Positions 27,453-38,597 of a stretch of DNA of 64,000 nt are shown here, piece by piece. The notes under the pieces were generated by a model. The model searched no databases. It was not told the DNA's origin and worked only from the letters and a program-made list of their open reading frames with translations. Numbering within the stretch: position 1 is the first letter of the stretch; each line of letters begins with the position of its first letter. The position numbers and the translations under genes are program-made. Origin of the DNA: Myxococcus dinghuensis (GTDB lineage Bacteria > Myxococcota > Myxococcia > Myxococcales > Myxococcaceae); the NCBI RefSeq assembly GCF_024198235.1, contig NZ_JAKCFB010000017.1, positions 124,001 through 188,000 on the forward strand, given 5' to 3'.

Positions 27453-30400
27453 CTACAGCGCCAGCCCCAGCCGCTGACGCAGCCGGAAGAAGTCGTCCGT
27501 GAAGGACCAGGCGAGGAGGGTGCGCAGCCGCTCGCCCTCGCGCACCGCCTGGAGCATGGGGTCCGGGGAATCCAGCCGGACGCCCGCGAAGTTCGGGTCC
27601 TCGCGCAGCACCATGCCCAGGGCCACGGCGATGTCGGCCGCCATCAGCAGGCCCGCCCGGTCCGCGGAGAAGTCCAGCGCGTCCAGCCACGGGCCCAGCT
27701 CCATCCTCTGCACGTCGCCCAGCGCCAGCGCGGGGCCCTCCAGCGCCTTGATGGCCTTGCGGGAGAAGGCCTTGCGCAACTGCTTCACCGTCTCGTCGTT
27801 GCGCCGGCCCAGCGCGGCGAACTGCTGCGCGTGGATGCGGACGGTGTTGCCGAAGAGGTCCGCCGTCTCGCCCTGGGACAGCTTCTCCAGCACCGCCGCC
27901 TTGTTGAGCAGGCCCATCGCCGCGCGGCCGAGCAGGAACTTCTGCTCCCGCGCGTTGAAGCGCCGGACGACGTCCTGGCCGATGCACACCGACAAGGGCT
28001 CGGTCGTCTCCAGCACCGTCAGGCCTCGCCGCGCCTGGTACGCGTCGAACTCCTCCACGCCGAACACCTGCGCCACGGCGCGGATGGCCTTGTAGACGGC
28101 GCTGTCCGGCTTGAGCTTGTCCGCCTTCGGGTTGACGCCGACGATGTCGAAGTTCGGCGGGTAGATCTTCTCGAGCTGATCCCCCATGGCCCGCAGCACC
28201 TCCAGCAGCGGACCCCGGGCGGTCGGGTGGATGAGGACGGCGTCCACGTCCGTGGAGGTGAGCCCCTCCTTGGGCTCCGGCGACAGGCGCGAGCGCCCCT
28301 CCATGTAGAAGGCCAGCTCCACCTCGTTGGCCGAGCGCAGGAACTGGAGGATGGCGGCCACGCAGAAGGCCTTGTCGAGCTGCTTCTGGCCCTCCCACAG
28401 CTTGAACAGCGCGTGCAGGCTGTCCACCCTCGTCGGGTCCTGGCGGAGGATCTGCCGGTGCTCCTCGATGGCCAGCGGCACGGAGGACGTGTCGCGGGCG
28501 TACAGGCCCGCCAGCGCGAAGCGCGCCGCCAGGTTGGCGCCGTCGCTCTCCACCACCGCGCGGTAGAGCGCGGTGGCGCGGGCGGGCTCGGACAGCGGCC
28601 CGGCGTACAGCTCCGCCACGCGGGTGCGCAGCGTCGCCCCGCGGCGCGGGTCCGACGAGGCCGTCGACTGCGCCTGGGCCTCCAGCATCTGCGCCAGCTC
28701 CGGCAGGTTGCGCGCGCGCTCGTACAGCACGACGAGCCGGTCCACCAGCGCCGGGTCCCCGGGCGACAGCTCCAGCGCGCGGCGGTACAGCGGCGTGGCC
28801 GCGGCGGCGTCCCCCAGCCCCTCGTCGTACGTGCGCGCCAGCTCCAGCGTGAAGCGCGCGCGGGACTCCTGGGGCAGCTCCTGCTGGAGGAGCTTGTGCA
28901 GGCAGTCCACCGCGCCCGTCCAGTTGCGGCCGTGCAGGTGGATGGAGGCCAGCCGCTCCAGGGCCTCCAGGTGGCGGGGCTGCGTCGCCAGCACCATCAT
29001 CAGGTGCGAGCTGGCGCGACCGGGGTCGTTCAACTGCGTCTGGTACAGCGTGCCCAGCGTGAGGTGGAACTGGGCCAGGGTGCGCGGATCGCCGCCCTGC
29101 TGCACCCGCTGGCTCAGCATGGTCGCGGCCTCCGCGTACTGCTGTGACTCCAGCAGCAGCGTGGCGCGAAGCTCCAGCGCGTCCACGTTGCCGGGCTGGG
29201 CCACCAGCGCCCGCTCCAGCAGCGTCACCGCGCGCGCCTTGTCACCCAGGGCGGCGTGGTGCAGGCGCGCCGCGCTCACGAACGCCGTCGCCGCGGCGGG
29301 GCCGTCCTTCTGCGCCAGCTTCGCCTCGGCGCGGCGCTCGTGCAGCGCCGCCATGTCCGCGGAGCCGCCGCGCTGGGCGAGCAGCTCCTCCAGGCCCGCC
29401 TGGGCGCCCGGGTGCAGCGGGTCGCGCTCCAGCGCCTGCTTGTACAGCGCCGCCGCGCCCTCCACGTCCTTCTGCACCAGCGCGGCCAGCCGCGCCGCGC
29501 CGATGAACGCCTCGATGGCCCCGCGAGGATCCTTGCTGACGCGGGCCTCGGCCTCCAGGGCCGCGCGCGCCGTCGCCGCGTCACCGCGACGCATCGCCAC
29601 GCGCCGGGTGCCCTGCAGCGCGGGCAGGCCCTGCGGCTGCAGCTCCATCGCCTGGCGGTAGAGCGCGGCGGCCCGCTCCAGGTCTCCGAAGCGCGTCTCC
29701 GCCAGCTCCGCCGTGCGCAGGAGCATCTCCAGCGCCTCCTCGGCGTCCCGCGCGTTCGTCAGCCGCAGGGTGTACAGCCGGGCGAGGCCCGCCATGTCGC
29801 CGGCCTGCTTGAGCGCGCGCTCCAGCGCGAACGCCAGCCGCGCGTCCGCGGGGTCCGCCTCGAAGGCGCGCTTGTAGGCCTCCAGCGTTCCATCGGAGGG
29901 GCCCTTGTCCAGGTCCACAGCGGCGGACAGGCGCAGCGCGGTGGCCAGGCGGGGGTCGCTCACGCGCTCGGCGATGCGCTGACGCAGCTCCGCGCGCCGG
30001 GGCCGGTCCGACGCCCGGATGCGCTCCAGCAGGGTGAGGGCGGTGAGGTTGCCCGTGTCCAGGCCCAGCACCGCCTCGCAGCACAGCGCCGCGCGCGACG
30101 GCTCCTGGAAGCGGTCCAGGTACAGGCGCGCCAGCTTCAGGTACGCGGTCACCTTGGCCATGGGCGTGCCGCCCACCTGCGTCTCGCGGTCCAGGATGGC
30201 CACCAGCTCCTTCATGTTCTCCTGGGCGAGGAACAGCCGCTCCAGGGCGCGCAGCGTGGCGGCGTGGCCCGGCGTCAGCCGCAGCACCTCCTGGTAGGTC
30301 TCGATGGCCAGCTCCGGGCGCTGGAGCGAGTCCTCCCAGATGACGGCGGCCTGGAACAGCGCGTTGGCGCGCTCCATGGGGTCGGTGCGGTTGGCGGCCT

Positions 30401-32531
30401 CCGAGCGCAGCACCTCCACCAGGCTCTCCCACGCACCCTGGGCCCGGTAGATTCGGGCCAGCGCGCGCAGCGCCGGGAAGTAGCTGGGCGCCAGCATCAG
30501 CGCCTCCTGGTACGAGGCGATGGCCTCGTTCTCCTGCGACAGCCGCTGCTCGTACAGCTCGCCGATCTTGTAGATGAGCGCGGCGGCCTGCTCGGTGGAG
30601 GCGGAGCTCTCCGACTCCGCCCGGTACATGTCCACCAGCTTCTCCCAGCGCCCGTCCTGCGCGTACAGCCGCCCCAGCGCCTTGAGCGCGGGCAGGTACG
30701 ACGGTGACAGCGCGAGCACCCGCTCGTAGGCGGTGATGGCGCCCGCGCGGTCCTTCAGGTTCTCGTCGAGGATCTCCGCGTTGCGGTGCAGGAGCGACAG
30801 CACCTGCTTGGTGTCACCCGCGAGCGACGCCTCCAGGTCGTGTGTCTCCAGCAGCTCCCGGTACCGGCCCGCGCGCTCGTACAGCCGCGCCAGGTTGCGG
30901 ATGGTGGGCAGGTGGTCCGACGCCAGGTCGAGGATGCGCTTCATGCACTCGATGGCGTGGTCCAGGTCGCCCAGCCGGTCCTCGTACACGCCGGCCATCT
31001 TGTTGAGCGTGGTGATGAGCTGATCGCGGTCCGACGTCTGGAGCAGGTCCTGCTCGAACATGGCCACCAGCTCCGCGAAGCGGCCCTGGCGCTCGTAGAG
31101 GCGGGTGAGGGCCTTCTGCGCGGGCAGGTACCCCGGCTGCAACTGGAGGCAGGCGTTGTAGCGGGAGATGGCGTCCTCCTGCCGCCCCAGCCGCTCCTCC
31201 AGGATTTCGGCCGCCTTGTACATGCGGGCCGCCTTCTGCTTGGCGTCCTCGGCGGCGGCGACCTCCGCGTCGAACACGGAGACCAGGCCCTCCCAGTTCT
31301 GCATGCGGTAGTACAGCTTGCCCAGGCCCGCGAGCGCCGCCGAGTGGCCGGGGATGCGCGCGACGATGGCCTGGTAGCGCGCCGCCGCGTCCGCCTCGCG
31401 CTTGAGTACCTCCTCGTAGAGCGCGGCCAGCCGCAGGTTGGTGGCGACCAGCTCGCTCTCGTCGTTGAGCGAGCCCACGCGCGCCAGCAGCACGTCCGCC
31501 AGCTCCTCGAAGCGGCCCTGCGTCTCGTAGATGCCCGCCAGCTCGCTGAGCACCAGCGGCTCGTTGGGCGCCGCGCGCCGGCCGGCCAGCAGCGCCGCGA
31601 GCGCGTCGTCCTTGCGGCCCAGCCGCTCGTAGACCTTGGCGATCTGCAGATAGGCGGGCGCCGCCTGCGGGCCCAGCGCGGTGGCCTCCGCGGCGAGCGC
31701 CGCGAGCAGCTCGTCCGTGCGACCCTCGCGCTCCGCCACGCGCTTGAGCGCGGCGAGCAGCTGGAGGTCGGAGCGATCCAACGCGAACGCCTCGCGGTAG
31801 AGCGAGGAGGCGGCCTCGCGCTGCTTGAGGCGCTCCTCGAGGAGCAGGCCCGCGGCGGTGAGGTAGTGCGCGCGCAGCGACGGCTGCTGCATGGTCACCG
31901 ACAGCAGCCGGTAGACCTCCACCAGCGCGGCGGCGTCGTTGCGCGCGGCGTAGACGGACTCCAACTGCGTGAGCACCACCACGTCCGTGGGACGGCGCTC
32001 CAGGCACTGGCGCAGGCAGGCCGTGGCGTCGTCGTCGCGCGACAGCCGCTCCTGGAGGACGATGCCCTTCTCGAAGAGCAGGGCCGCCTGGTGGCGCGCG
32101 TCGTCGGTGGCGGCCAGCTCCGCGTCGAGCAACTGGATGACCATCTGCCAGTTGCCCACGTCCGCGAAGAGGCGGCGCGCGGCGCGGATGTTGACGAGGT
32201 AGCGAGGCGCCAGCTTGTACGCGTTCTGGAAGGCCACCGCCGCGTTGCGCGGGTTCTTCAGTGGCTCCTCCCACAAGAGGCCCACCTCGTGGAAGAGCAG
32301 GGCGGCGGTCGCCGCGTCCGTCGCGCTCAGGGCGCGGGCCTCGCGCTCCAGCGAGGCGATGCGCTCGCGCGCCTCGTCCTCGGTGCTGGTGGGCGCGGTC
32401 GGAGCGGGCGTGGCCTGCACGGACTGGCTCAAGGTCTCCGTCGCGGACGGTGTGGTCCTCGCGGGCGCTCCAGCTTGCGGAAGTGGGGCCGCGGCGGCGG
32501 AGGGCCGCGGGACATCATTGCGCTCGCTCAT
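27453..32531 (-). CDS. Giant TPR scaffold protein with M48-like C-terminal region
   Basis: The 1692-residue protein has a Pro/Ala/Thr-rich N-terminal segment (about 1-55), then at least 25 TPR-like repeats to about residue 1330 with recurring patterns such as A...YEE.L.R..DA...Y...L...P....AL..L..LY...G.WE.L, and a different C-terminal region of about 350 residues. That region contains a helical stretch and the motif LDFSADRAGLLMA near 1617, which resembles the ExxADR segment of M48 metallopeptidases, but there is no HEXXH (RIHAQQFAAL occupies a similar place). There is no signal peptide, so it is probably cytoplasmic. Giant TPR proteins in myxobacteria scaffold motility and polarity complexes; which, if any, applies here is unknown. 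It is separated by a terminator-like hairpin from the next gene upstream. Confidence 0.85.
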   Translation of the reverse strand: MSERNDVPRPSAAAAPLPQAGAPARTTPSATETLSQSVQATPAPTAPTSTEDEARERIASLEREARALSATDAATAALLFHEVGLLWEEPLKNPRNAAVAFQNAYKLAPRYLVNIRAARRLFADVGNWQMVIQLLDAELAATDDARHQAALLFEKGIVLQERLSRDDDATACLRQCLERRPTDVVVLTQLESVYAARNDAAALVEVYRLLSVTMQQPSLRAHYLTAAGLLLEERLKQREAASSLYREAFALDRSDLQLLAALKRVAEREGRTDELLAALAAEATALGPQAAPAYLQIAKVYERLGRKDDALAALLAGRRAAPNEPLVLSELAGIYETQGRFEELADVLLARVGSLNDESELVATNLRLAALYEEVLKREADAAARYQAIVARIPGHSAALAGLGKLYYRMQNWEGLVSVFDAEVAAAEDAKQKAARMYKAAEILEERLGRQEDAISRYNACLQLQPGYLPAQKALTRLYERQGRFAELVAMFEQDLLQTSDRDQLITTLNKMAGVYEDRLGDLDHAIECMKRILDLASDHLPTIRNLARLYERAGRYRELLETHDLEASLAGDTKQVLSLLHRNAEILDENLKDRAGAITAYERVLALSPSYLPALKALGRLYAQDGRWEKLVDMYRAESESSASTEQAAALIYKIGELYEQRLSQENEAIASYQEALMLAPSYFPALRALARIYRAQGAWESLVEVLRSEAANRTDPMERANALFQAAVIWEDSLQRPELAIETYQEVLRLTPGHAATLRALERLFLAQENMKELVAILDRETQVGGTPMAKVTAYLKLARLYLDRFQEPSRAALCCEAVLGLDTGNLTALTLLERIRASDRPRRAELRQRIAERVSDPRLATALRLSAAVDLDKGPSDGTLEAYKRAFEADPADARLAFALERALKQAGDMAGLARLYTLRLTNARDAEEALEMLLRTAELAETRFGDLERAAALYRQAMELQPQGLPALQGTRRVAMRRGDAATARAALEAEARVSKDPRGAIEAFIGAARLAALVQKDVEGAAALYKQALERDPLHPGAQAGLEELLAQRGGSADMAALHERRAEAKLAQKDGPAAATAFVSAARLHHAALGDKARAVTLLERALVAQPGNVDALELRATLLLESQQYAEAATMLSQRVQQGGDPRTLAQFHLTLGTLYQTQLNDPGRASSHLMMVLATQPRHLEALERLASIHLHGRNWTGAVDCLHKLLQQELPQESRARFTLELARTYDEGLGDAAAATPLYRRALELSPGDPALVDRLVVLYERARNLPELAQMLEAQAQSTASSDPRRGATLRTRVAELYAGPLSEPARATALYRAVVESDGANLAARFALAGLYARDTSSVPLAIEEHRQILRQDPTRVDSLHALFKLWEGQKQLDKAFCVAAILQFLRSANEVELAFYMEGRSRLSPEPKEGLTSTDVDAVLIHPTARGPLLEVLRAMGDQLEKIYPPNFDIVGVNPKADKLKPDSAVYKAIRAVAQVFGVEEFDAYQARRGLTVLETTEPLSVCIGQDVVRRFNAREQKFLLGRAAMGLLNKAAVLEKLSQGETADLFGNTVRIHAQQFAALGRRNDETVKQLRKAFSRKAIKALEGPALALGDVQRMELGPWLDALDFSADRAGLLMAADIAVALGMVLREDPNFAGVRLDSPDPMLQAVREGERLRTLLAWSFTDDFFRLRQRLGLAL

Positions 32532-32774
32532 GGAAGGCCGGCTCCGGGCCAGGACGAGATATTGAGAAAAGGATTGGCCCAGACCGGTCGTAACACGCGC
32601 TTGGCCGGTCCCTCAACTTCCCGTCTTTCCTCGCGATTTGGGTGTCTGGATACCCGGGGATCGAGCGGACGGGCCCGGCGCCGCCCCGAGGGCCCGCCGG
32701 GCGTCCGGGCGCCGGGGACCAGCGGGCTTCGTCCAGGTTCACCGCCGCGGTCCGGACGAGCTGGTAAACCCGGG

Positions 32775-32803
32775 GAGCCGCGCCTCGTGTCACGGCGCGG
32801 CTC
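32775..32803 (-). terminator. Terminator-like hairpin after the cytochrome/propeller gene
   Basis: GAGCCGCGCC (32775-32784) pairs with GGCGCGGCTC (32794-32803), a 10-bp stem with a short loop, 25 bp past the stop of the minus-strand cytochrome gene. The following minus-strand sequence has only a short T-run (GGTTTACC), so it may work weakly or need Rho. Confidence 0.45.
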
Positions 32804-32827
32804 CTGTGAGTCGAGGGGACCGTCCGC

Positions 32828-35635
32828 TCAGCGCGCGGGCGTCATCGACAGGGGCTCGGGCGCCGTGACGTCGAACCTCCCGCCGGGCTCGTCACCGTCG
32901 AGGACTCCATCGAGGTCCCGGTCGAGGCCGATGCGCTGGCCCGAGCCCAGGGGCACGCAGGTGAACGTGAGCTGCCCGTTCGCGGAGAGCGTGGCGCCTC
33001 GCAGGGTCGCGGTCGGAATCGGCGGGACACCGCTCCGGTCCGACACGAAACGGCCGTTGCCCACGTAGAGGAAGCCCACGTCGTAGCCGCCGAGCCGCCC
33101 CTTCGCCACCATGTCGCACTCGCCCGCGTTCGCCCGGGCGATGAGCAGGTCGATGCGCGTCCCCACGGCGGAGGCGTTCGACGCCGTCAGCGTCACCTGC
33201 TGTCCGACGATGGGCGCCAGGTTGGAGTCGAAGGCGAGCATGAACTGCTCCATGTCGAGCTTCGCCTGGTGGCCCTCGGGGGTGAGGGGGATGCCCACCG
33301 GGTTGAAGATGGGATCGAAGTCGAAGCCGTGGATGAACGTGAGCAGCGTGGGGATGGAGCCGTCGCTGTTGAAGCCGAAGCCGCGGATCTGGTCTCCGAG
33401 GAACGGATCCTCCGGCTGCTTCCCGGCCGCGAACGGCGCTCCGAACATGCCGACCTTCTGGTACAGGTTGCGCATGTGCGGCACCTTGGGGAACTGCGTC
33501 GTCACGTCGAACGACGACCGCCCATCCGAGCCGAAGAAACCCTTGAACGCGCCTTCACCCGGGTTCGCGTTCGGGTTCAACACGTGGCACGAGCCGCAAG
33601 GGCCGTGGAAGAACGTGGTCGTCCCCAGGAAGAAGTCCTTGCCCGCCTGCTGCCGCGGCGTGAGGGAGTTGTCGAGCTGGCGGATGGGGTTGGGCGGGTA
33701 GACGATCTGGAGCGCGAAGTCGGTGAACTTCTGGAGCTGCTGCGGCGTCAGTTGCGCGCCGCGGCCCAGCAGGTCCTGGAAGGCCGGGTTGAACTGCTTG
33801 AAGGCCGCCGCCTCGTCGTACGAGCCGTTGTTGGGCTGGGCGCTCACCCCGTCGAAGCCGCCGTTGCGATCTCCCCGCCAGTGCATGGGGCCGTGGTTGG
33901 CCATGCCGCGCAGGCTCTGGGTCGACATGGGGCCCTTCATCGGGTGGAACGCGGTGCTCTGCCCGAAGGTCGGGTCATCGCCGAACTCGGGGGGGATGGG
34001 CACCACCGGGCTGGGGTTGTTCTTCACCACCGCGTCCGGGTTGCCCAGGTTCCAGGACAGGCTGTCGAAGTCGCCGAAGATGTGACAACTGGCGCAGGAC
34101 GAGTCTCCGTGACTGGAGCTGTTGCGTGCGTCGTAGAGGAACGGACGCCCCTCCACCACGCTCGCCGGCTCCGGGTTGTACATGCGCACGTGGCCCACCT
34201 CCGCGCGGGTCGACGTGTTGACCACGGAGATGCCGTTGTCGAAGCGCGTCAGCACGTAGAGGCGCCGGCGGGCCTCGTCCAGCACGACGCCCGTGGGGCC
34301 TCCGCCGGTGAGCTCGATTTGATTCGCGGTGCTGGGGACGAAGGTGTCCGTCTCCAGCGCGGCCGTGGCGTACACGCCCAGCTTCGAGGACCCGAACGCG
34401 GCGACGTACAGCGTGGCGCCGTCGGACGTCACGGCCATGCCCAGCGGCTGCGCGAGGCTCCTCTCGCTCTCCGGGTTGGGCGTGGGCGCGCAGCAGGTGC
34501 CGTAGTCGATGTGCTTGTTGAGGTGCCGCGGCGTCACGGTGGACGGGCCCAGGACGGTGATGCGGCTCTCGTGCAGGTGGCCCCGGAGGCTCGTGCCCGC
34601 GAAGGTGCCGGGGCCCTCGAAGCGCAGGTCGTTCCGGGCCTCGGTGTTGCTCACGTAGACCTTCCCGCTGACCGGGTTGACGGCCATGTTGAACAGGATG
34701 GTGCCCACGCCGGAGTAGACGCTGCCGGCGCCCGTGGCGGCCCGGGGCGGGTTGGCGGTGGCGTCGATGGCGAAGACGTCCTTGTCCGGCAGGGTGAACT
34801 TCACCTTCTGCGTCCAGGACCGGTTGAGGACGTCGACCCAGTCCTGGCCGTTGTGCTTGAGGATGACGCCCGTCTCCGGCGCGCGGACCCCCGCGGCGTT
34901 GGTGTTGGGCCCCGGGACGCCGCCCGCCGCCTCGCCGCCGTCGGGGACCGCGGCCTCGTTGAGCACCGTGGTGCGGTTGCCGGAGTGGAACGCCGCCGCA
35001 TACACGCGCGCGCCGTCCGGCGTCGCCGCGAGCGCGCGGGGCGTGTCCGCGAAGAAGGTGAGGCGCGTCAAGGGCGTGCCGCCCAGCGTCATGCCCAGTT
35101 GGTCCGCGTCGAATACCCAGACATCCGCGCGCCCCACGCCCGGCGTGGTGAGCTGTGGGTCGAACGGCGCGTTCTGTCCCCGGTGCGCGGCGGTGATGAA
35201 GGCGCGCCGCCGGCCGTGGCCCGCGAAGACGATGTCGCGGGGTTCGTCACCGACGAGCAACGTCCGGGTCACGACGCCGCCGCGACCGTCCGCGTCGACG
35301 CGCACGATGCTCACACTGTCGGACAGATGGTTGACGACCCAGACCTCGTCGTTCGTCCTCGCCGCGACGGCGACAGGCTCCAGTCCCACCGGTACCGAGC
35401 CTTGATGGGTGAGACCGTTATTGCCCGTGCGAAAGATTTCCAGACGGTTGTCTGGCGTATTGAGGGCGAAGAGCAGTCTTCCGTCGGGGGAGAGGGCCAG
35501 CGGACGCACCTGGCCGCTCTCGAAGAGGGTGAAGGGCGCCGCAGAGGCGCCAGGGCCCGTCGTGACGACGGCGAGCACCAGGGCGGCGAGGATGGCTTTC
35601 GAGACGCCAGGTCTGACTGGGGTGTACGTGCTCAA
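32828..35635 (-). CDS. Secreted beta-propeller protein with two c-type heme sites
   Basis: This 935-residue exported protein has a signal peptide ending in ASA-AP, a seven-bladed-type propeller (about residues 35-500) with repeats such as PLALSPDGRLLFALNTPDNRLEIF and VAVTSDGATLYVAAFGSSKLGVY (YVTN-like), then a di-heme-like region with CASCH near 513-517 and CGSCH near 680-684, related to cytochrome c peroxidase/MauG-type or parallel-beta-barrel redox proteins. A C-terminal all-beta domain ends in DRDLDGVLDGDE, a calcium-loop-like motif. No heme ligand assignment beyond the two CxxCH sites is safe. The start appears to be TTG at 35635 with CTGGAGA upstream. Likely role: periplasmic or surface electron transfer or oxidation; substrate unknown. 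Confidence 0.87.
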   Translation of the reverse strand: MSTYTPVRPGVSKAILAALVLAVVTTGPGASAAPFTLFESGQVRPLALSPDGRLLFALNTPDNRLEIFRTGNNGLTHQGSVPVGLEPVAVAARTNDEVWVVNHLSDSVSIVRVDADGRGGVVTRTLLVGDEPRDIVFAGHGRRRAFITAAHRGQNAPFDPQLTTPGVGRADVWVFDADQLGMTLGGTPLTRLTFFADTPRALAATPDGARVYAAAFHSGNRTTVLNEAAVPDGGEAAGGVPGPNTNAAGVRAPETGVILKHNGQDWVDVLNRSWTQKVKFTLPDKDVFAIDATANPPRAATGAGSVYSGVGTILFNMAVNPVSGKVYVSNTEARNDLRFEGPGTFAGTSLRGHLHESRITVLGPSTVTPRHLNKHIDYGTCCAPTPNPESERSLAQPLGMAVTSDGATLYVAAFGSSKLGVYATAALETDTFVPSTANQIELTGGGPTGVVLDEARRRLYVLTRFDNGISVVNTSTRAEVGHVRMYNPEPASVVEGRPFLYDARNSSSHGDSSCASCHIFGDFDSLSWNLGNPDAVVKNNPSPVVPIPPEFGDDPTFGQSTAFHPMKGPMSTQSLRGMANHGPMHWRGDRNGGFDGVSAQPNNGSYDEAAAFKQFNPAFQDLLGRGAQLTPQQLQKFTDFALQIVYPPNPIRQLDNSLTPRQQAGKDFFLGTTTFFHGPCGSCHVLNPNANPGEGAFKGFFGSDGRSSFDVTTQFPKVPHMRNLYQKVGMFGAPFAAGKQPEDPFLGDQIRGFGFNSDGSIPTLLTFIHGFDFDPIFNPVGIPLTPEGHQAKLDMEQFMLAFDSNLAPIVGQQVTLTASNASAVGTRIDLLIARANAGECDMVAKGRLGGYDVGFLYVGNGRFVSDRSGVPPIPTATLRGATLSANGQLTFTCVPLGSGQRIGLDRDLDGVLDGDEPGGRFDVTAPEPLSMTPAR

Positions 35636-35912
35636 GACAATCTCCAGGGGTGAACGGGCCTTGCCTCGGTTGCCAGGCTGGAGAGAAGGTCAGGACAAGG
35701 GGGCTCGAATCCTGCGCCCCTCGGCACGGGCTGTAAATCCAAACAAGACAGCGTGTCCGTCATGCAAGGCAATGGCGTGAGGACTTGACGTCGGGCCGTT
35801 CTTCTCCCTCGCCTCCCGCGCGAAGGGAGGGCAGTCTCTGGAGCGGTCGGAGGGTCCGGACGTGCTCGATGGGAGCCGTCGCCGGACATTGAACCAGAAG
35901 GAGCGTGAGCGG

Positions 35913-36860
35913 ATGGCCTGGAAGATGCCCGAGGAACCCTATGTCGACGCGGAGCCCGGCTCCGCGCTGGAAACCGTCATCGTGCCGCGCACGAGGGACC
36001 TGGGAGATGGCTTCGAGGTCCGGCGAGCGCTGCCGTCCTCGCGGCGGAGGATGGTGGGCCCCTTCATCTTCCTGGACCAGATGGGACCCGCGGTCATCCA
36101 GGCGGGCAAGGGGCTCGACGTCCGTCCCCATCCGCACATCGGCCTGGCCACGGTGACCTATCTCTTCGAGGGGGAGATCCTCCACCGTGACTCGCTGGGG
36201 ATGGTGCAGGCCATCCAGCCCGGCGCGGTGAACTGGATGGTCGCCGGCCGAGGCATCGTCCACTCGGAGCGCACGCCCCAGGAGCGCCGCGTCGCGAGCA
36301 ACCGCATGTTCGGCATGCAGTTCTGGGTCGCGCTCCCCGGCAAGCACGAGGAGGACGCGCCCTCGTTCGTCCACACGCCCCAGGCGGCGCTGCCCGTCAT
36401 CCAGGACCAGGGCGTGGAGGTGCGGCTCATCGCGGGCGGCTTGTTCGGCGAGCGCTCGCCGGTGCGCACGCAGTCGGACCTCTTCTACGCGGACGTGAAG
36501 CTCGACGTGGGCGCCCGCATCCCCATGCCCAAGGAGTTCGAGGAGCGCGCCATCTTCGTCGCCGAGGGCATCGTCGACGTGGGCGGCGAGAGCTTCGGCG
36601 CGGGGCAGTTGCTCGTGCTGCGGCCCGGCGCGGACGTCGTCGCCCGGGGCGCGGCGAGCGGCCGCGCGCGGATGCTCATGTTCGGCGGCGAGCCCATGGA
36701 TGGGCCGCGCCACATCTGGTGGAACTTCGTCTCCAGCTCCCTGGAGCGCATCGAGCAGGCGAAGGAGGATTGGAGGGCGGGGCGCATCGGGAAGGTCCCC
36801 GGCGAGACGGAGTTCATCCCGCTGCCGGAGCCGGAGCTCCCCATCCCTCGCTACCCCTGA
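35913..36860 (+). CDS. Pirin family protein
   Basis: This 315-residue bicupin has the pirin metal site [26 protein letters not shown] (His-x-His and Glu/His ligands) and the downstream IVHSERTP motif. The C-terminal cupin includes [18 protein letters not shown]. Pirins bind iron and some have quercetin 2,3-dioxygenase activity or regulate protein partners. The start ATG at 35913 was chosen because GAAGGAG lies 10 bases upstream; the open frame extends further. It is slightly longer than the usual 290 residues because of the N-terminal [12 protein letters not shown] segment. It is convergent with hutH over a bidirectional terminator. Confidence 0.93.
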   Translation: MAWKMPEEPYVDAEPGSALETVIVPRTRDLGDGFEVRRALPSSRRRMVGPFIFLDQMGPAVIQAGKGLDVRPHPHIGLATVTYLFEGEILHRDSLGMVQAIQPGAVNWMVAGRGIVHSERTPQERRVASNRMFGMQFWVALPGKHEEDAPSFVHTPQAALPVIQDQGVEVRLIAGGLFGERSPVRTQSDLFYADVKLDVGARIPMPKEFEERAIFVAEGIVDVGGESFGAGQLLVLRPGADVVARGAASGRARMLMFGGEPMDGPRHIWWNFVSSSLERIEQAKEDWRAGRIGKVPGETEFIPLPEPELPIPRYP

Positions 36861-36897
36861 GCCGCGTCGCGCTGTCTGGGATTGCGCGCCGGACGAG

Positions 36898-36934
36898 ACG
36901 GCCCGCCTCCGGATGTGACGCCGGGGCGGGCCGT
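36898..36934. terminator. Bidirectional terminator between pirin and hutH genes
   Basis: ACGGCCCGCC (36898-36907) pairs perfectly with GGCGGGCCGT (36925-36934), with a further CCGG/CCGG stem inside. It lies in the 100-bp gap between convergent genes. A short GTGTTT follows on the plus strand. Confidence 0.65.
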
Positions 36935-36960
36935 GGTGTTTCCCGAGACGCGCGGGGAGC

Positions 36961-38490
<1,530 letters not shown>

Positions 38491-38535
38491 TGGGGCTCCA
38501 AGGGGTGTGTGGTCGGTCGACTGCGGCCCGGGGGC

Positions 38536-38564
38536 TTTACACCCGGGAGCGGGGCTCGTATAGC
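38536..38564 (+). promoter_or_regulatory. Sigma-70-type promoter of aspartokinase gene
   Basis: TTTACA at 38536-38541 and TATAGC at 38559-38564 are separated by 17 bp, close to the housekeeping consensus (5/6 and 4/6). The start of transcription would be near 38571, about 27 nt before the GTG start. No lysine riboswitch fits in so short a leader. Confidence 0.6.
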
Positions 38565-38597
38565 TCCGCGCGACCGAACAGGGAGGTCACGGGGCCC

